From Curtobacterium sp. VKM Ac-1376 (GTDB taxonomy: Bacteria; Actinomycetota; Actinomycetes; Actinomycetales; Microbacteriaceae): 38,502 bases of DNA. Positions 1-7,970 of the stretch are shown here, one piece after another. The stretch lies in assembly GCF_015351025.1 (NCBI RefSeq), contig NZ_JADKRV010000012.1, forward strand, positions 35,783-74,284, in the 5' to 3' direction. Each line of letters opens with the position of its first letter. Within the stretch, counting starts at the first letter, position 1. A program made the position numbers and the translations under genes. The notes beneath the pieces were generated by a model that did no database searches, had not been told where the DNA came from, and saw only the letters and a list, made by a program, of their open reading frames with translations.

Positions 1-31
1 CCCGGTGCGAGTCCCACGGACTCGCACCGGG
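1..31. terminator. Terminator hairpin of the senX3-regX3 operon
   Basis: Positions 1-14 and 18-31 are a perfect 14-bp inverted repeat with a 3-nt loop (CAC). It lies 19 nt past the regX3 stop on the minus strand. The arms probably continue to the left, outside the window, because the right arm is followed by CCTC. There is no clear U-tract, which is common for terminators in high-GC actinobacteria. Confidence 0.75.
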
Positions 32-49
32 CCTCCTGTGCGTCGCGTC

Positions 50-730
50 TCAGGCCTCGATGCGGTAGCCGAGTCCCCGGACCGTCACCAGGACCTCGGG
101 GGTCGACGGGACCCGCTCGATCTTCGAGCGGATGCGCTTGATGTGCACGTCGAGGGTCTTGGTGTCACCGAAGTAGTCCGATCCCCACACCCGGTCGATG
201 AGCTGCCCGCGGGTGAGCACGCGCCCGGCGTTGCGGAGCAGCAGTTCGAGGAGCTCGAACTCCTTGAGCGGCATCGGCGTCTCGGAGCCGTCCACCGACA
301 CCGTGTGGCGCTCGACGTCCATCCGGATGCCACCGACCTGCAGGATCCCGCTCTCCGCCGGGTCGTCCTCGGTCCGACGACGGAGCACCGCGCGGATGCG
401 GGCCAGGAGCTCGCGGGTCGAGTACGGCTTCGTCACGTAGTCGTCTGCGCCGAGCTCGAGCCCGACGACGATGTCCACCTCCGAGTCCTTCGCCGTCAGC
501 ATGATGATCGGGGCGTTCGAACGCGTGCGGATCTGCCGGCAGACCTCGGTGCCGCTGAGGCCGGGCAGCATGAGGTCGAGGAGCACCAGGTCCGGGTTCT
601 CCGCGTCGAACTTGGACAGCGCGGTCACGCCGTCCGCAGCGACGGAGGTCTCGTACCCCTCACGCTGCAGCAGGAACTCCAGGGGCTCGCTCAGGGCCGG
701 CTCGTCGTCGACGATGAGGATCTTGGTCAC
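50..730 (-). CDS. regX3: Phosphate-responsive response regulator RegX3 (OmpR family)
   Basis: This is a 226-aa OmpR-type DNA-binding response regulator, probably the activator of the phosphate-starvation regulon. The receiver domain (about 1-120) has the acidic pair D9/D10, the phosphoacceptor D52 in LLDLMLPG and K101 in VTKPYS. The C-terminal winged helix (about 128-225) contains RVLTRGQLIDRVWG and VTVRGLGYRIE. Motifs and length agree closely with mycobacterial RegX3 (227 aa). The start is GTG at 730, since the protein then begins VTKILIVDDE; it overlaps the kinase stop as GTGA, so translation is probably coupled. Neighbours senX3, phoU and gpm reproduce the mycobacterial gpm1-senX3-regX3 order with local rearrangement. 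Confidence 0.93.
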   Translation of the reverse strand: MTKILIVDDEPALSEPLEFLLQREGYETSVAADGVTALSKFDAENPDLVLLDLMLPGLSGTEVCRQIRTRSNAPIIMLTAKDSEVDIVVGLELGADDYVTKPYSTRELLARIRAVLRRRTEDDPAESGILQVGGIRMDVERHTVSVDGSETPMPLKEFELLELLLRNAGRVLTRGQLIDRVWGSDYFGDTKTLDVHIKRIRSKIERVPSTPEVLVTVRGLGYRIEA

Positions 731-1893
731 GATGGCTGCTCTTCCAGTTGCTCTTCGAGTGCTGTGGTCAGTTCGGGGTCCGCCTCGGGCAGGCGGATGG
801 TGAAGGTCGAGCCCTTGCCGGGCTGCGACCACACGCGCACGTCCCCGCCGTGGTTGGCGACGACGTGCTTGACGATCGCCAGGCCGAGGCCGGTGCCGCC
901 GGTGGCGCGAGACCGTGCGGGATCGACGCGGTAGAACCGTTCGAAGACGCGGTCGAGGTCGGCCTCGGGGATGCCGACGCCCTGGTCGGTGATCGCGATC
1001 TCGACGAAGCCCTTGGCGGACCGGACTCCGACGCCGACGCGGGTGTTGTCCGGCGAGTACTTCACCGCGTTGGCGATGAGGTTCGACACCGCGACCTGCA
1101 GCAGGCCCGGATCGCCCATCACCCGCAGCTTCGACTTCTTGGCGCGGATGATCTCGATCGAGCGGGCGCGGGCGACGACCTCGTTCGCGTCGATCGCGGC
1201 CTGCACGATCTTGTCGATGCCGGTCTCCTCACTGTTCTCGAGCGCGTCCACGGACTGCAGCCGGGACAGCTCGATGATGTCCTTCGTCAGCGCGCCGAGC
1301 CGCCCGGACTCGGTGATGAGCTGCGCGGCGAACTTCTTGACGTGCTCGGGGTCGTCCGCGGCGATGACGAGGGTCTCCGACAGCAGGCCGATGGCTCCGA
1401 TCGGGGTCTTCAACTCGTGGGAGATGTTGGCGACGAAGTCCCGCCGGACCTCGTCGATGCGGCGGCTCTCGGTCAGGTCGTCCGCGGTGAGCAGCACGTA
1501 CCGGTTGCCGAGCTGTGCGGCGCGGAAGCTGAGGTAGCCGATGAGTTCGCCGTGTCGGCCGCGGGGCAGCTCGAGGTCCTCCGACCCCATCTCACCGCTC
1601 TTCCGCACCCGGTCGACCAGCTCGAGGAGCTCGTGGTGCACGAGTCGACGCCGCACGACGAGTCCGACGGTGAGCGCCCGGGGCGATGCGGCCACGACGG
1701 TGTTCGAGGGGTCGATGACGACCGCCGGGTTGTGCATCGTGGCGATGACCGCCGCGACGCCGTCCGGCAGCGTCCGCTCCGCCACGTCGGCTGCACGTGC
1801 CGTGCGCTCGGCGGTGATGATCAGCACCACGACGCCCGCGCCGAAGACCCCGCCGAGGAGCATCGACAGTGGCACGAGCCACGCGTTGTCCAT
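727..1893 (-). CDS. senX3: Sensor histidine kinase SenX3
   Basis: This 388-aa membrane histidine kinase is the partner of RegX3 in phosphate sensing. One N-terminal membrane helix (about 7-27) is followed by a PAS-like domain (about 45-145), a HisKA domain with the phosphoacceptor H159 in FVANISHELKTP, and a HATPase domain with the N-box SNLIANAVKYSP, G1 DQGVGIP and GGTGLGLAIVKHV. There is no large extracytoplasmic sensor domain, as in SenX3, where signalling comes through the Pst/PhoU system. ATG 1893 is chosen because it precedes the membrane helix and follows a -10 hexamer (TACACT on the minus strand) by six bases, so the mRNA may be leaderless. The gene diverges from phoU. Confidence 0.92.
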   Translation of the reverse strand: MDNAWLVPLSMLLGGVFGAGVVVLIITAERTARAADVAERTLPDGVAAVIATMHNPAVVIDPSNTVVAASPRALTVGLVVRRRLVHHELLELVDRVRKSGEMGSEDLELPRGRHGELIGYLSFRAAQLGNRYVLLTADDLTESRRIDEVRRDFVANISHELKTPIGAIGLLSETLVIAADDPEHVKKFAAQLITESGRLGALTKDIIELSRLQSVDALENSEETGIDKIVQAAIDANEVVARARSIEIIRAKKSKLRVMGDPGLLQVAVSNLIANAVKYSPDNTRVGVGVRSAKGFVEIAITDQGVGIPEADLDRVFERFYRVDPARSRATGGTGLGLAIVKHVVANHGGDVRVWSQPGKGSTFTIRLPEADPELTTALEEQLEEQPS

Positions 1894-1899
1894 GCGGCC

Positions 1900-1905
1900 A
1901 GTGTA
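1900..1905 (-). promoter_or_regulatory. -10 element of senX3 (leaderless)
   Basis: Read on the minus strand this is TACACT, ending six bases before the senX3 ATG at 1893. Transcription would begin at or next to the start codon. No good -35 is visible, which fits activation by a regulator bound in the adjacent Pho box region. Confidence 0.6.
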
Positions 1906-1965
1906 GGGATGGTCATGCGAGGTTCCGGTACCGTTCACCAGCGCCGGAAGGCCGGATCGCGAAGC

Positions 1966-2009
1966 GTTCAGCCCCGCGTCACCGTTCGTTCACCTGAGCT
2001 GACGACACT
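1966..2009 (+). promoter_or_regulatory. Pho box between senX3 and phoU
   Basis: Four consecutive 11-bp units can be read: GTTCAGCCCCG (1966), CGTCACCGTTC (1977), GTTCACCTGAG (1988) and CTGACGACACT (1999). The third is a near-perfect unit of the actinobacterial Pho box and the first and second are close variants. A further GTTCACC at 1933-1939 lies 33 bp upstream, exactly in phase. The array sits between divergent senX3 and phoU and could serve both. The phoU ribosome site AGAGAGG follows at about 2024-2030. Confidence 0.7.
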
Positions 2010-2039
2010 CGACCGGTACGCAGAGAGAGGTACTCCCCC

Positions 2040-2708
2040 ATGCGCGAAGTCTTCCAGCAGGAACTCCAGGACGTCCAGGAGCGACTGACCGAGATCGCCG
2101 GGCTCGTCGAGTCCGCCATCACCCGAGCCACGCAGGCCTTCAGCGACTCCGACGTCGCCCTCGCCGAAGAGGTGATCGCCGACGACGAGAAGATCGACCT
2201 GGCCGCCAACAGCCTCGACGAGATCGCGATCGACATCCTCGCGCGCCAGGCCCCCGTCGCCCGTGACCTCCGGGTCGTCGTCACCGCCCTGCGGGTCAGC
2301 TCCTCGCTCGAGCGCATGGGTGACATGGCCGAGCACATCGCGCAGCTCGCCCGTCAGCGCTTCCCCGAGAAGGTCGTGCCGAAGGGTCTGCGCGGCACCT
2401 TCAAGAAGATGGGCGCGCACGACGTCGCGATGTCGCAGAAGCTCACGCGCCTGCTCGCGTCCGAGGACATCGCCCTGGCTGCGGAGATCCGCGACGAGGA
2501 CGACGCCGTCGACGAGCTGCACGCCAGCGTGTTCGACTTCGTGCTCGGCGAGGCGTGGAAGGGCGGACCGGTCGACACCGTCGACGCCACCCTGGCCTCG
2601 CGCTACCACGAGCGCTTCGCCGACCACGCGGTCTCGATCGCGAAGAAGGTCGAGTACCTGGCGACCGGCGACTGGACCGGCGCGTCCACCTCGACCGCGG
2701 CGGTCTGA
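2040..2708 (+). CDS. phoU: Phosphate signalling protein PhoU
   Basis: The 222-aa, all-helical PhoU/PhoY protein links PstSCAB to the histidine kinase and is a negative regulator of the phosphate response. Two PhoU repeats are visible: one around residues 15-100 with the metal-binding type motif SSSLERMGDMAEHIAQ, and one around 110-210 with YHERFADHAVSIAKKVEYLATG. Length is normal. ATG 2040 follows an AGAGAGG ribosome site. It is transcribed away from senX3 from a shared control region containing Pho box repeats. This is separate from the pst operon at 31130-35285, so PhoU is encoded with the sensor and not with the transporter. Confidence 0.95.
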   Translation: MREVFQQELQDVQERLTEIAGLVESAITRATQAFSDSDVALAEEVIADDEKIDLAANSLDEIAIDILARQAPVARDLRVVVTALRVSSSLERMGDMAEHIAQLARQRFPEKVVPKGLRGTFKKMGAHDVAMSQKLTRLLASEDIALAAEIRDEDDAVDELHASVFDFVLGEAWKGGPVDTVDATLASRYHERFADHAVSIAKKVEYLATGDWTGASTSTAAV

Positions 2709-2739
2709 CCCGACCCGCACGGTCTGCGAGGATCGTGGC

Positions 2740-3288
2740 ATGGCCCAGGTCGCGATCATCGTCAACGGCATGCCCGGTTCCGGCAAGAGCACCATCGGTG
2801 CGGCACTGGCCGAGGTGCTCGGGTGCCCGTTCCTGTCGAAGGACCGGGTGAAGGAACCCCTGGCCGAGATCGTCTGGCCGATGATCGCCTCACGTCCGCT
2901 GGGCGGCATCGCAATGGACACGATGTGGTCCATGGCCCGGGCCGTCGAGAACGGGGTCGTCCTGGACGCCGTCTGGTTGCCGTCACGCGACCGGGACCGC
3001 CTGGAGGCCGGGCTCGCGTCCGCCGGGTCGCCCCGCGCCGTCGAGGTGTGGTGCGACACCGGCCGCGGGACCGCCGAGGAGCGGCTGCGGGACCGGTACG
3101 ACCCCGGCACCGTGCCGGTGCGGCACGAGGTGCACGGGGACCTGGCCGACGTCCTGGCGTTCTGGGACGAGCACGGCCCCGACGCCGCGCCGGTCGGGCT
3201 GCCGGGCGTGCCCGTGATCCGCGTCGACACGACGAAGCCGTACGACGTCGGCGTGCTCGTGCAGGAGATCGCGTCGCGCTTCGTCTGA
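2740..3288 (+). CDS. Small P-loop kinase / AAA-type ATP-binding protein
   Basis: This 182-aa protein starts with a P-loop, GMPGSGKST (residues 10-18), followed by a lid/substrate region and no further domain, the layout of small nucleoside, sugar or antibiotic kinases. ATG 2740 has GAGGA about eight bases upstream. It follows phoU by 31 nt on the same strand, so it may be co-transcribed with it. The substrate cannot be read from the sequence. A zeta-toxin or chloramphenicol-phosphotransferase-like role is possible, but the specific motifs are not clear. It has no partner antitoxin nearby. Confidence 0.8.
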   Translation: MAQVAIIVNGMPGSGKSTIGAALAEVLGCPFLSKDRVKEPLAEIVWPMIASRPLGGIAMDTMWSMARAVENGVVLDAVWLPSRDRDRLEAGLASAGSPRAVEVWCDTGRGTAEERLRDRYDPGTVPVRHEVHGDLADVLAFWDEHGPDAAPVGLPGVPVIRVDTTKPYDVGVLVQEIASRFV

Positions 3289-3318
3289 CCGATCACGGTC
3301 TGGACAACCGACCACCCT

Positions 3319-3410
3319 GCGGAAGCGACACATCGGCGACGGCGCGATCCGTTCCTCCCGGCAGAGCGACAGGATCCAGCGGAACGATCGCGGCACACTG
3401 TCGCTTTCGC
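3319..3410. repeat. Nested imperfect inverted repeat in an intergenic region
   Basis: Outer arms 3319-3330 and 3399-3410 pair at 11 of 12 positions (GCGGAAGCGACA against TGTCGCTTTCGC). Inner arms GATCCGTTCC (3346-3355) and GGAACGATC (3381-3389) pair with one bulged base. The element lies between the P-loop kinase gene and the gpmA terminator. It could be a dispersed palindromic element, a terminator for the kinase transcript or a structured RNA; its role is unknown. Confidence 0.6.
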
Positions 3411-3443
3411 GAACCGCGGAGCCGAGCGCAGGGCCGGGTACGA

Positions 3444-3478
3444 CGAACGCCCCGCCCGGAGACCGGACGGGGCGTTCG
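3444..3478. terminator. Terminator hairpin of gpmA
   Basis: The arms CGAACGCCCCG (3444-3454) and CGGGGCGTTCG (3468-3478) are a perfect 11-bp inverted repeat, extended by CCCGG/CCGGA-type pairing near the loop. It lies just past the gpmA stop and should end leftward transcription; it may also work on rightward transcripts from the kinase gene. Confidence 0.8.
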
Positions 3479-3486
3479 CGGTGCTG

Positions 3487-4233
3487 TTACTTCTTCGCGC
3501 CCTGGGCAGCGACGGCGGCGGCACCGGCAGCAGCTGCCTCGGGGTCGAGGTAGTACGCGGGCTTCGTCGGACGGTGGTCGTCGTCGAGCTCGTAGACCAG
3601 CGGGATGCCCGTCGGGATGTTGAGGCCGGCGATGTCGTCGTCGGAGATGTTGTCGAGGTGCTTCACGAGCGCGCGCAGCGAGTTGCCGTGGGCCGTCACC
3701 AGCACGGTCTTGCCGGCGGCGAGGTCCGTCGTGATGTCGGACTCCCAGTACGGCAGCAGGCGGTCGATCACGAGCTTGAGCGACTCGGTGCGGGGCAGCC
3801 GGTCGCCGAGCTCGGCGTAGCGGCGGTCCCCGAACTGCGACCACTCGGCGTCGTCGGCGATGGGGGGCGGCGGGACGTCGAACGAGCGGCGCCACTCCAT
3901 GAACTGCTGCTCGCCGTACTGCTCGAGCGTCTGGGCCTTGTCCTTGCCCTGCAGGTCGCCGTAGTGGCGCTCGTTGAGGCGCCAGTCGCGCTTCACCGGC
4001 AGCCAGGCCAGGTCGGCCTGCAGCAGTGCGATGTCCGCCGTCTGGATCGCGCGGGTCAGGAGCGAGGTGTACAGGACGTCGGGGACGATGCCGGACTCGG
4101 CGATCAGGTCGCCGGCGCGCTTCGCCTCCTTCTCGCCCAGCTCGCTGAGCCGGACGTCGACCCAACCGGTGAACAGGTTCTTCTGGTTCCAGTCACTGTT
4201 GCCGTGACGGAGCAGGACGAGCGTGGAGGTCAT
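3487..4233 (-). CDS. gpmA: 2,3-bisphosphoglycerate-dependent phosphoglycerate mutase
   Basis: This 248-aa glycolytic enzyme interconverts 3- and 2-phosphoglycerate. The catalytic RHG motif is in [12 protein letters not shown] (residues 6-17), with [15 protein letters not shown] after it and the second histidine in [15 protein letters not shown] near 180. The Ala-rich C-terminus ([16 protein letters not shown]) is the usual disordered tail. The start is ATG 4233, which follows a minus-strand -10 TAGACT by seven bases, so the transcript is probably leaderless; the longer open frame upstream overlaps the divergent methyltransferase and is not coding. Proximity to senX3-regX3 matches the mycobacterial gpm1 location. 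Confidence 0.95.
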   Translation of the reverse strand: MTSTLVLLRHGNSDWNQKNLFTGWVDVRLSELGEKEAKRAGDLIAESGIVPDVLYTSLLTRAIQTADIALLQADLAWLPVKRDWRLNERHYGDLQGKDKAQTLEQYGEQQFMEWRRSFDVPPPPIADDAEWSQFGDRRYAELGDRLPRTESLKLVIDRLLPYWESDITTDLAAGKTVLVTAHGNSLRALVKHLDNISDDDIAGLNIPTGIPLVYELDDDHRPTKPAYYLDPEAAAAGAAAVAAQGAKK

Positions 4234-4240
4234 GCCAGCG

Positions 4241-4246
4241 AGTCTA
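4241..4246 (-). promoter_or_regulatory. -10 element of gpmA (leaderless)
   Basis: On the minus strand this reads TAGACT, seven bases before the gpmA ATG. The same hexamer and spacing occurs before the 38-aa peptide gene at 6866. Confidence 0.6.
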
Positions 4247-4265
4247 CCGAGCGGTACCGGCCCCG

Positions 4266-4271
4266 TACCCT
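4266..4271 (+). promoter_or_regulatory. -10 element of the methyltransferase gene (leaderless)
   Basis: TACCCT ends six bases before ATG 4278, and there is no ribosome site in the space available. With the gpmA -10 it makes a very compact (44-nt) divergent promoter pair. Confidence 0.5.
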
Positions 4272-4277
4272 TGACGC

Positions 4278-5051
4278 ATGCCCATCGGGAACGTGACGCG
4301 CGGGACGACCGGGTACAACCGGCTCCGCCGTGTCGACCGGTGGATCGCGACCCTGCCGGTGCTGCGCCGGACGGACGATCCGCTCGTGGCCGACGTCGGG
4401 TACGGGGCCTCACCGACCACGACGCTCGAGCTCCGCGACCGCCTGGCCGCCGTCCGGCCGGACGTCGAGGTGACCGGCATCGAGATCGAGCCCTCGCGGG
4501 TCGCGCTCGCGAACGCCGGGACCCGCGACGGTGTGACGTTCCGCCTGGGCGGCTTCGAGACGCCGACGCCCGGGCAGCGCCGACCCGCTGTCATCCGGGC
4601 CTTCAACGTGCTGCGGCAGTACGACGAGTCCGCGGTGGTCGGGTCGTGGCGGATCATGCAGGACCGGCTGCAGCCCGGCGGTGCGCTCGTCGAGGGGACC
4701 TGCAACGAGGTCGGTCGGGTGGCCTCATGGGTGACGCTCGACGACGTCGCGCCGCAGACCTTCACGGTGTCGCTCCGGCTCGCCGGGCTCGACGTGCCTT
4801 CGATCGTCGCCGAGCGCCTGCCGAAGGCCCTGATCCACCGGAACGTGCCCGGCGAACGGGTGCACGCGTTCCTGCGGGACCTCGACCTGTCGTGGGCGGT
4901 CGCCGCACCGCTCGGCACGTACGGACCCCGGCAGCGGTGGATCGCCACGGTGCGCGGGATGCGCGACCGCGGCTGGCCGGTGCTGCACGGGGTGACGCGC
5001 TGGCGGCTCGGCGAGCTCAGCGTCCCCTGGCCGGCCGTCGCTCCCGCCTGA
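4278..5051 (+). CDS. Class I SAM-dependent methyltransferase-like protein
   Basis: The 257-aa protein has a Rossmann-type SAM-binding motif [21 protein letters not shown] (about 37-56), and a motif II acid in [15 protein letters not shown] (about 74-88), which mark class I methyltransferases. The C-terminal half ([25 protein letters not shown] region and [11 protein letters not shown]) is not a family I recognise, so the substrate is unknown. The start ATG 4278 is placed by the -10 at 4266-4271. It diverges from gpmA and converges on ygfZ with a gap of only 14 nt. Confidence 0.8.
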   Translation: MPIGNVTRGTTGYNRLRRVDRWIATLPVLRRTDDPLVADVGYGASPTTTLELRDRLAAVRPDVEVTGIEIEPSRVALANAGTRDGVTFRLGGFETPTPGQRRPAVIRAFNVLRQYDESAVVGSWRIMQDRLQPGGALVEGTCNEVGRVASWVTLDDVAPQTFTVSLRLAGLDVPSIVAERLPKALIHRNVPGERVHAFLRDLDLSWAVAAPLGTYGPRQRWIATVRGMRDRGWPVLHGVTRWRLGELSVPWPAVAPA

Positions 5052-5065
5052 CCCTTCGACGCAAG

Positions 5066-6151
5066 CTAGGAGCGCCTGACCGCGCCCAGACGGGGCAGCC
5101 GCGGGACGTTCGCCGTCGCACCGGCCTCGGGCGGGACGATGATCTCCTGCGCCGCGGTCACCACGACGTCGTCGGCCTCGAGCCGCAGGACCGCGCTGGG
5201 GTCGAGGGAGCGCTTGACCACGGCGAGCCCGATCGGGCCGAGCTCGTGGTGGATCGCCGAGGCCGCCAGACGACCGACCGGCTTGTCGTCGAGGGTCACG
5301 GGCGTTCCCGGCTCCGGCAGCACCCCGTCGGACCCGTCGAGGTGCAGCAGCACGGCCCGTCGCGGCGGGTGCCCGAGGTTGTGGACCTTGGCGACGGTCT
5401 CCTGCCCGCGGTAGCAGCCCTTCGACAGGTGCACCGCGGAACGCAGCCAGTCGAGCTCGTGCGGGATCGTCCGCTCGTCGACGTCGGACAGGGTCGGGCG
5501 CCAGGCGGCGATCCGCAGCGCCTCGTACGCGAGCAGCCCCGCGACGGGTACGTCCGACGCGGCGATCGCGGCCGCGGTGCCGGGGGTGACCACTGCGATG
5601 CGGAGGGTCCAGTCCGAGCCGGGGTGGGCCTCCAGATCGGCGTAGCCCCAACCACCGGGCGTGACGGCGCCCCACGGGTCGACCCACTCGGCGACGGGCG
5701 GTTCCGGCAGTTCGACGGACGCGAACGGTGCCTCCGCCCCGAACCAGCCGAGGGTGACGAAGTCGGCCGAGCGGTCGGCGACCTCGACCCGGAGCATGAA
5801 GCGCATCGAGTCGAGCCACCCGGCGAGCGGCGCAGCGTCAGCGCGCTCGGTGAGCAGCCAGACCGTCGCACCGTCGTCGACGACGCGGGCCGCGTGCTCG
5901 ACGCGTCCGGCCTGGTCGAGCACGAGCGTCTCGGTGCTGACGCCGGTCGGCAACCCGGTGAGCTGCTGCGAGGTGATCGAGTTGAGCCAGGACAGCCGGT
6001 CCGGTCCGGAGACCGTGACGACACCGAGTCCGAGCTCGACGACGGCACGCCCCCGGGTCAGCAGGCGCTGCTCACCGAGGGGGTTGCCGAAGTGCGATGC
6101 GACGGAATCAGCAGCGACGAAGCCGTCGCGGGAGGCGAACGCAGACGTCAT
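5066..6151 (-). CDS. ygfZ: Folate-binding Fe-S cluster protein YgfZ/GcvT-like
   Basis: This 361-aa cytosolic protein of the YgfZ family (related to the GcvT T-protein) helps assembly or repair of iron-sulfur enzymes through bound tetrahydrofolate. The family signature KGCYRGQETVAKVHNLG, with its conserved cysteine, lies at about residues 245-261. An N-terminal GcvT-like fold (SGPDRLSWLNSITSQQL) and a C-terminal barrel are present. ATG 6151 overlaps the stop of the upstream nitrobindin-like gene by one base (TGATG), so translation is coupled. It is the last gene of a three-gene operon starting at 6866. Confidence 0.92.
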   Translation of the reverse strand: MTSAFASRDGFVAADSVASHFGNPLGEQRLLTRGRAVVELGLGVVTVSGPDRLSWLNSITSQQLTGLPTGVSTETLVLDQAGRVEHAARVVDDGATVWLLTERADAAPLAGWLDSMRFMLRVEVADRSADFVTLGWFGAEAPFASVELPEPPVAEWVDPWGAVTPGGWGYADLEAHPGSDWTLRIAVVTPGTAAAIAASDVPVAGLLAYEALRIAAWRPTLSDVDERTIPHELDWLRSAVHLSKGCYRGQETVAKVHNLGHPPRRAVLLHLDGSDGVLPEPGTPVTLDDKPVGRLAASAIHHELGPIGLAVVKRSLDPSAVLRLEADDVVVTAAQEIIVPPEAGATANVPRLPRLGAVRRS

Positions 6152-6753
6152 CAGTCGACCTTCGCGAGCTGCCCCGAGGCGTGTGAGGTGAGTTCGCGAC
6201 CGAGCGCGGCGATGTCCCACGCCCAGAACAGCTTGCCCTCGACCAGCCCGTACATGCGGGTGGCGGCGGAGTAGTCCTTGGCGTTCGGCGAGCGCATCAC
6301 GGCGTCGGTCGCCAGGTCGATGCGGCCCTTGAGCACGCGTCCGACGTACAACTCGTTGACGCCCGTCGGGTGGACGATCGCGGCTTCGACGTCGAAGCCG
6401 TCGGTGGTGTTGCGGAGGGCCTCGACGCTCTCGACCGTGCTGAACGGCGTCGGCCCCTCACCCAGGAGCATCGCCGGCCCGCGGTCGCCGGGTTCGGTCG
6501 GACGATCAATCCGCCAGTACCCCATCTCGGCGGCGAGCGGGGTGTGGTCCTCGTCGAGGAGCCACGTCGTGGACGAGTAGTTCAGGTACGGCAGCCCGTC
6601 GTGGCTGAAGCTGACGCGCTGGCCGAACTCGTAGTTCCGGACCTCGTCGTCGTCACCGACGGGGTACTCGACCACCCCGGTGCCCTCCCACACGCCGACC
6701 AGCCACGACAGCGGGACCAGTTCGGGGGCGAGGCCTTCGGGCAGCTCGATCAA
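6151..6753 (-). CDS. Nitrobindin-like heme-binding beta-barrel protein (FABP-like, DUF1794)
   Basis: The 200-aa protein starts with the lipocalin/FABP-like signature LVGVWEGTGVVEYP (about 18-31) and has the all-beta pattern of nitrobindin/THAP4-type barrels, which bind ferric heme and handle NO or peroxynitrite. The histidine near the C-terminus (ELTSHASGQL, about 192) is at the position of the heme ligand in the family. The start is a TTG at 6753 that overlaps the stop of the upstream 38-aa gene as TTGA; no other start fits. Coupling with ygfZ downstream suggests a shared role in protecting iron cofactors (inference). Confidence 0.85.
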   Translation of the reverse strand: MIELPEGLAPELVPLSWLVGVWEGTGVVEYPVGDDDEVRNYEFGQRVSFSHDGLPYLNYSSTTWLLDEDHTPLAAEMGYWRIDRPTEPGDRGPAMLLGEGPTPFSTVESVEALRNTTDGFDVEAAIVHPTGVNELYVGRVLKGRIDLATDAVMRSPNAKDYSAATRMYGLVEGKLFWAWDIAALGRELTSHASGQLAKVD

Positions 6754-6866
6754 CGCTGGCCCTTGAACAGCTTCACGACGACGACGACCGAGATGAACGC
6801 GATCGCGAGCGACGCGAGGCCGAGGAGCCCCACGTAGAAGAGCTCGAGCGCAAGCAGCGAATCCAT
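6750..6866 (-). CDS. 38-aa single-pass membrane peptide, first gene of the ygfZ operon
   Basis: The frame from ATG 6866 to TGA 6750 encodes a 38-aa peptide beginning MDSLLALELFYVGLLG, continuing through a hydrophobic stretch ending ISVVVVVKLFKGQR: one membrane helix with a basic cytoplasmic tail. The start is seven bases after a minus-strand TAGACT, so it looks leaderless. Its stop overlaps the TTG of the nitrobindin-like gene. Both facts argue it is a real gene, though below normal gene-calling length. Function unknown; a leader peptide role is also possible. Confidence 0.7.
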   Translation of the reverse strand: MDSLLALELFYVGLLGLASLAIAFISVVVVVKLFKGQR

Positions 6867-6873
6867 GCTCCGG

Positions 6874-6879
6874 AGTCTA
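6874..6879 (-). promoter_or_regulatory. -10 element of the ygfZ operon (leaderless)
   Basis: On the minus strand this reads TAGACT, seven bases from ATG 6866, the same as at gpmA. Confidence 0.6.
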
Positions 6880-6890
6880 CGCGGCTCGGC

Positions 6891-7184
6891 TCAACGCGCC
6901 AGGAGCACCACGGCGGTGACGAGCACCACGACGAAGGCCCCGGAGGACGCGATGCTGATCCGCTCGACCAGTCCGTCCTTGGTCGCCGTGATCAGCTGCA
7001 GCACGAAGCTGACCATCACGCTGGCGACGAAGACGAGCAGCAGCCAGGCGAACGCGTCGCGCTCGGACAGGGTCAGGACGAGGACCGCTCCGGCGACCGC
7101 CAGCACCCAGACCGGCAGGACGGACGTCAGCTTCAGCCGACGCTGGTCAGTGGGGCGCACGGGCTCGGTCACGCGCTCCATCAT
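6891..7184 (-). CDS. Small membrane protein of unknown function
   Basis: The 97-aa protein (from MMERVTEPVR) has three likely membrane helices at about residues 23-43, 48-69 and 75-96, and a short basic N-terminus. ATG 7184 or the adjacent ATG 7181 is the likely start; an upstream in-frame ATG would run into the glnR promoter. It ends 12 nt before the -10 of the ygfZ operon, so the two may be partly read together. I do not recognise the family. Confidence 0.7.
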   Translation of the reverse strand: MMERVTEPVRPTDQRRLKLTSVLPVWVLAVAGAVLVLTLSERDAFAWLLLVFVASVMVSFVLQLITATKDGLVERISIASSGAFVVVLVTAVVLLAR

Positions 7185-7247
7185 GGCAGGGCGGCTGCGG
7201 GAAGACGCGCAATCCGTCCGGCCGGATAGGTGGTTCCCGAGCATCAC

Positions 7248-7253
7248 TAGGAT
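7248..7253 (+). promoter_or_regulatory. Putative -10 element of glnR
   Basis: TAGGAT lies 33 nt before GTG 7287, leaving room for a normal leader with the ribosome site CCGGAGGTC at 7277-7284. Confidence 0.45.
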
Positions 7254-7286
7254 GTGTCCACGACGTCATCCACCTCCGGAGGTCCT

Positions 7287-7970
7287 GTGGCACAGCTCCT
7301 GGTACTCACCTCGACCGCGCCCGGAGACGTCCTGCCGAGCCTGGGCCTCCTGAGCCACCGGATCCGCCACGTCCCAGCCGAGGCCGCGCAGCTGGTCAAC
7401 GCCCCGCAGAGCGACCTGATGTTCGTGGACGCCCGCACCGACCTGGTCAGCGCGAAGGCCCTGTGCAAGATCCTCGCCTCGTCGGGATCGACCACCCCGA
7501 TCGTGCTCGTCGTCACCGAAGGCGGGCTGACCGCGGTGAACAGCGACTGGAACGTCGACGACGTGGTGCTGGAAAGCGCCGGTCCCGCCGAGATCGACGC
7601 CCGTATCCGCCTGTCGGCCGGGCGTGCGGCGAAGGGCCAGACGAGTTCGAAGATCCAGGCGTCCGGCGTCGTCATCGACGAGGCCAGCTACTCCGCCAAG
7701 GTGCGCGGTCGGCCGCTCGACCTGACCTTCAAGGAGTTCGAGCTCCTCCGCTTCTTCGCCTCCCACCCGTCCCGCGTCTTCACCCGCGAGCAGCTGCTCA
7801 GCGAAGTCTGGGGCTACGACTACTTCGGCGGCACCCGCACGGTCGACGTGCACGTCCGTCGTCTGCGCGCCAAGCTCGGCGACCTCGAGTCGCTCATCGG
7901 CACGGTCCGCAACGTCGGGTACCGGTTCAACGTCTACGACGACGAGGCCGACCGGCTGATGGGGCAGTAG
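7287..7970 (+). CDS. glnR: Orphan OmpR-type nitrogen regulator GlnR
   Basis: This 227-aa regulator has a degenerate receiver domain and an intact winged helix, as in GlnR, the global nitrogen regulator of actinobacteria. The receiver lacks the N-terminal acidic pair (it begins [10 protein letters not shown]) but keeps an Asp at 48 in FVDARTD, so control by phosphorylation is unlikely. The DNA-binding domain (about 130-220) carries [12 protein letters not shown] and [28 protein letters not shown] 7287 follows CCGGAGG; the frame stays open upstream but has no better start. The downstream mshD gene matches the glnR-mshD order known in mycobacteria. Confidence 0.88.
   Translation: MAQLLVLTSTAPGDVLPSLGLLSHRIRHVPAEAAQLVNAPQSDLMFVDARTDLVSAKALCKILASSGSTTPIVLVVTEGGLTAVNSDWNVDDVVLESAGPAEIDARIRLSAGRAAKGQTSSKIQASGVVIDEASYSAKVRGRPLDLTFKEFELLRFFASHPSRVFTREQLLSEVWGYDYFGGTRTVDVHVRRLRAKLGDLESLIGTVRNVGYRFNVYDDEADRLMGQ

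Noticed and set aside
2740..3288. P-loop kinase as a zeta toxin
   Set aside because: No epsilon-type antitoxin neighbour and the zeta-specific residues cannot be recognised; left as a generic kinase.
4278..5051. Antisense frames covering the methyltransferase (4244-4948, 4725-5819)
   Set aside because: Low-complexity Arg/Ser-rich products; the plus frame has a SAM motif and a matching -10.
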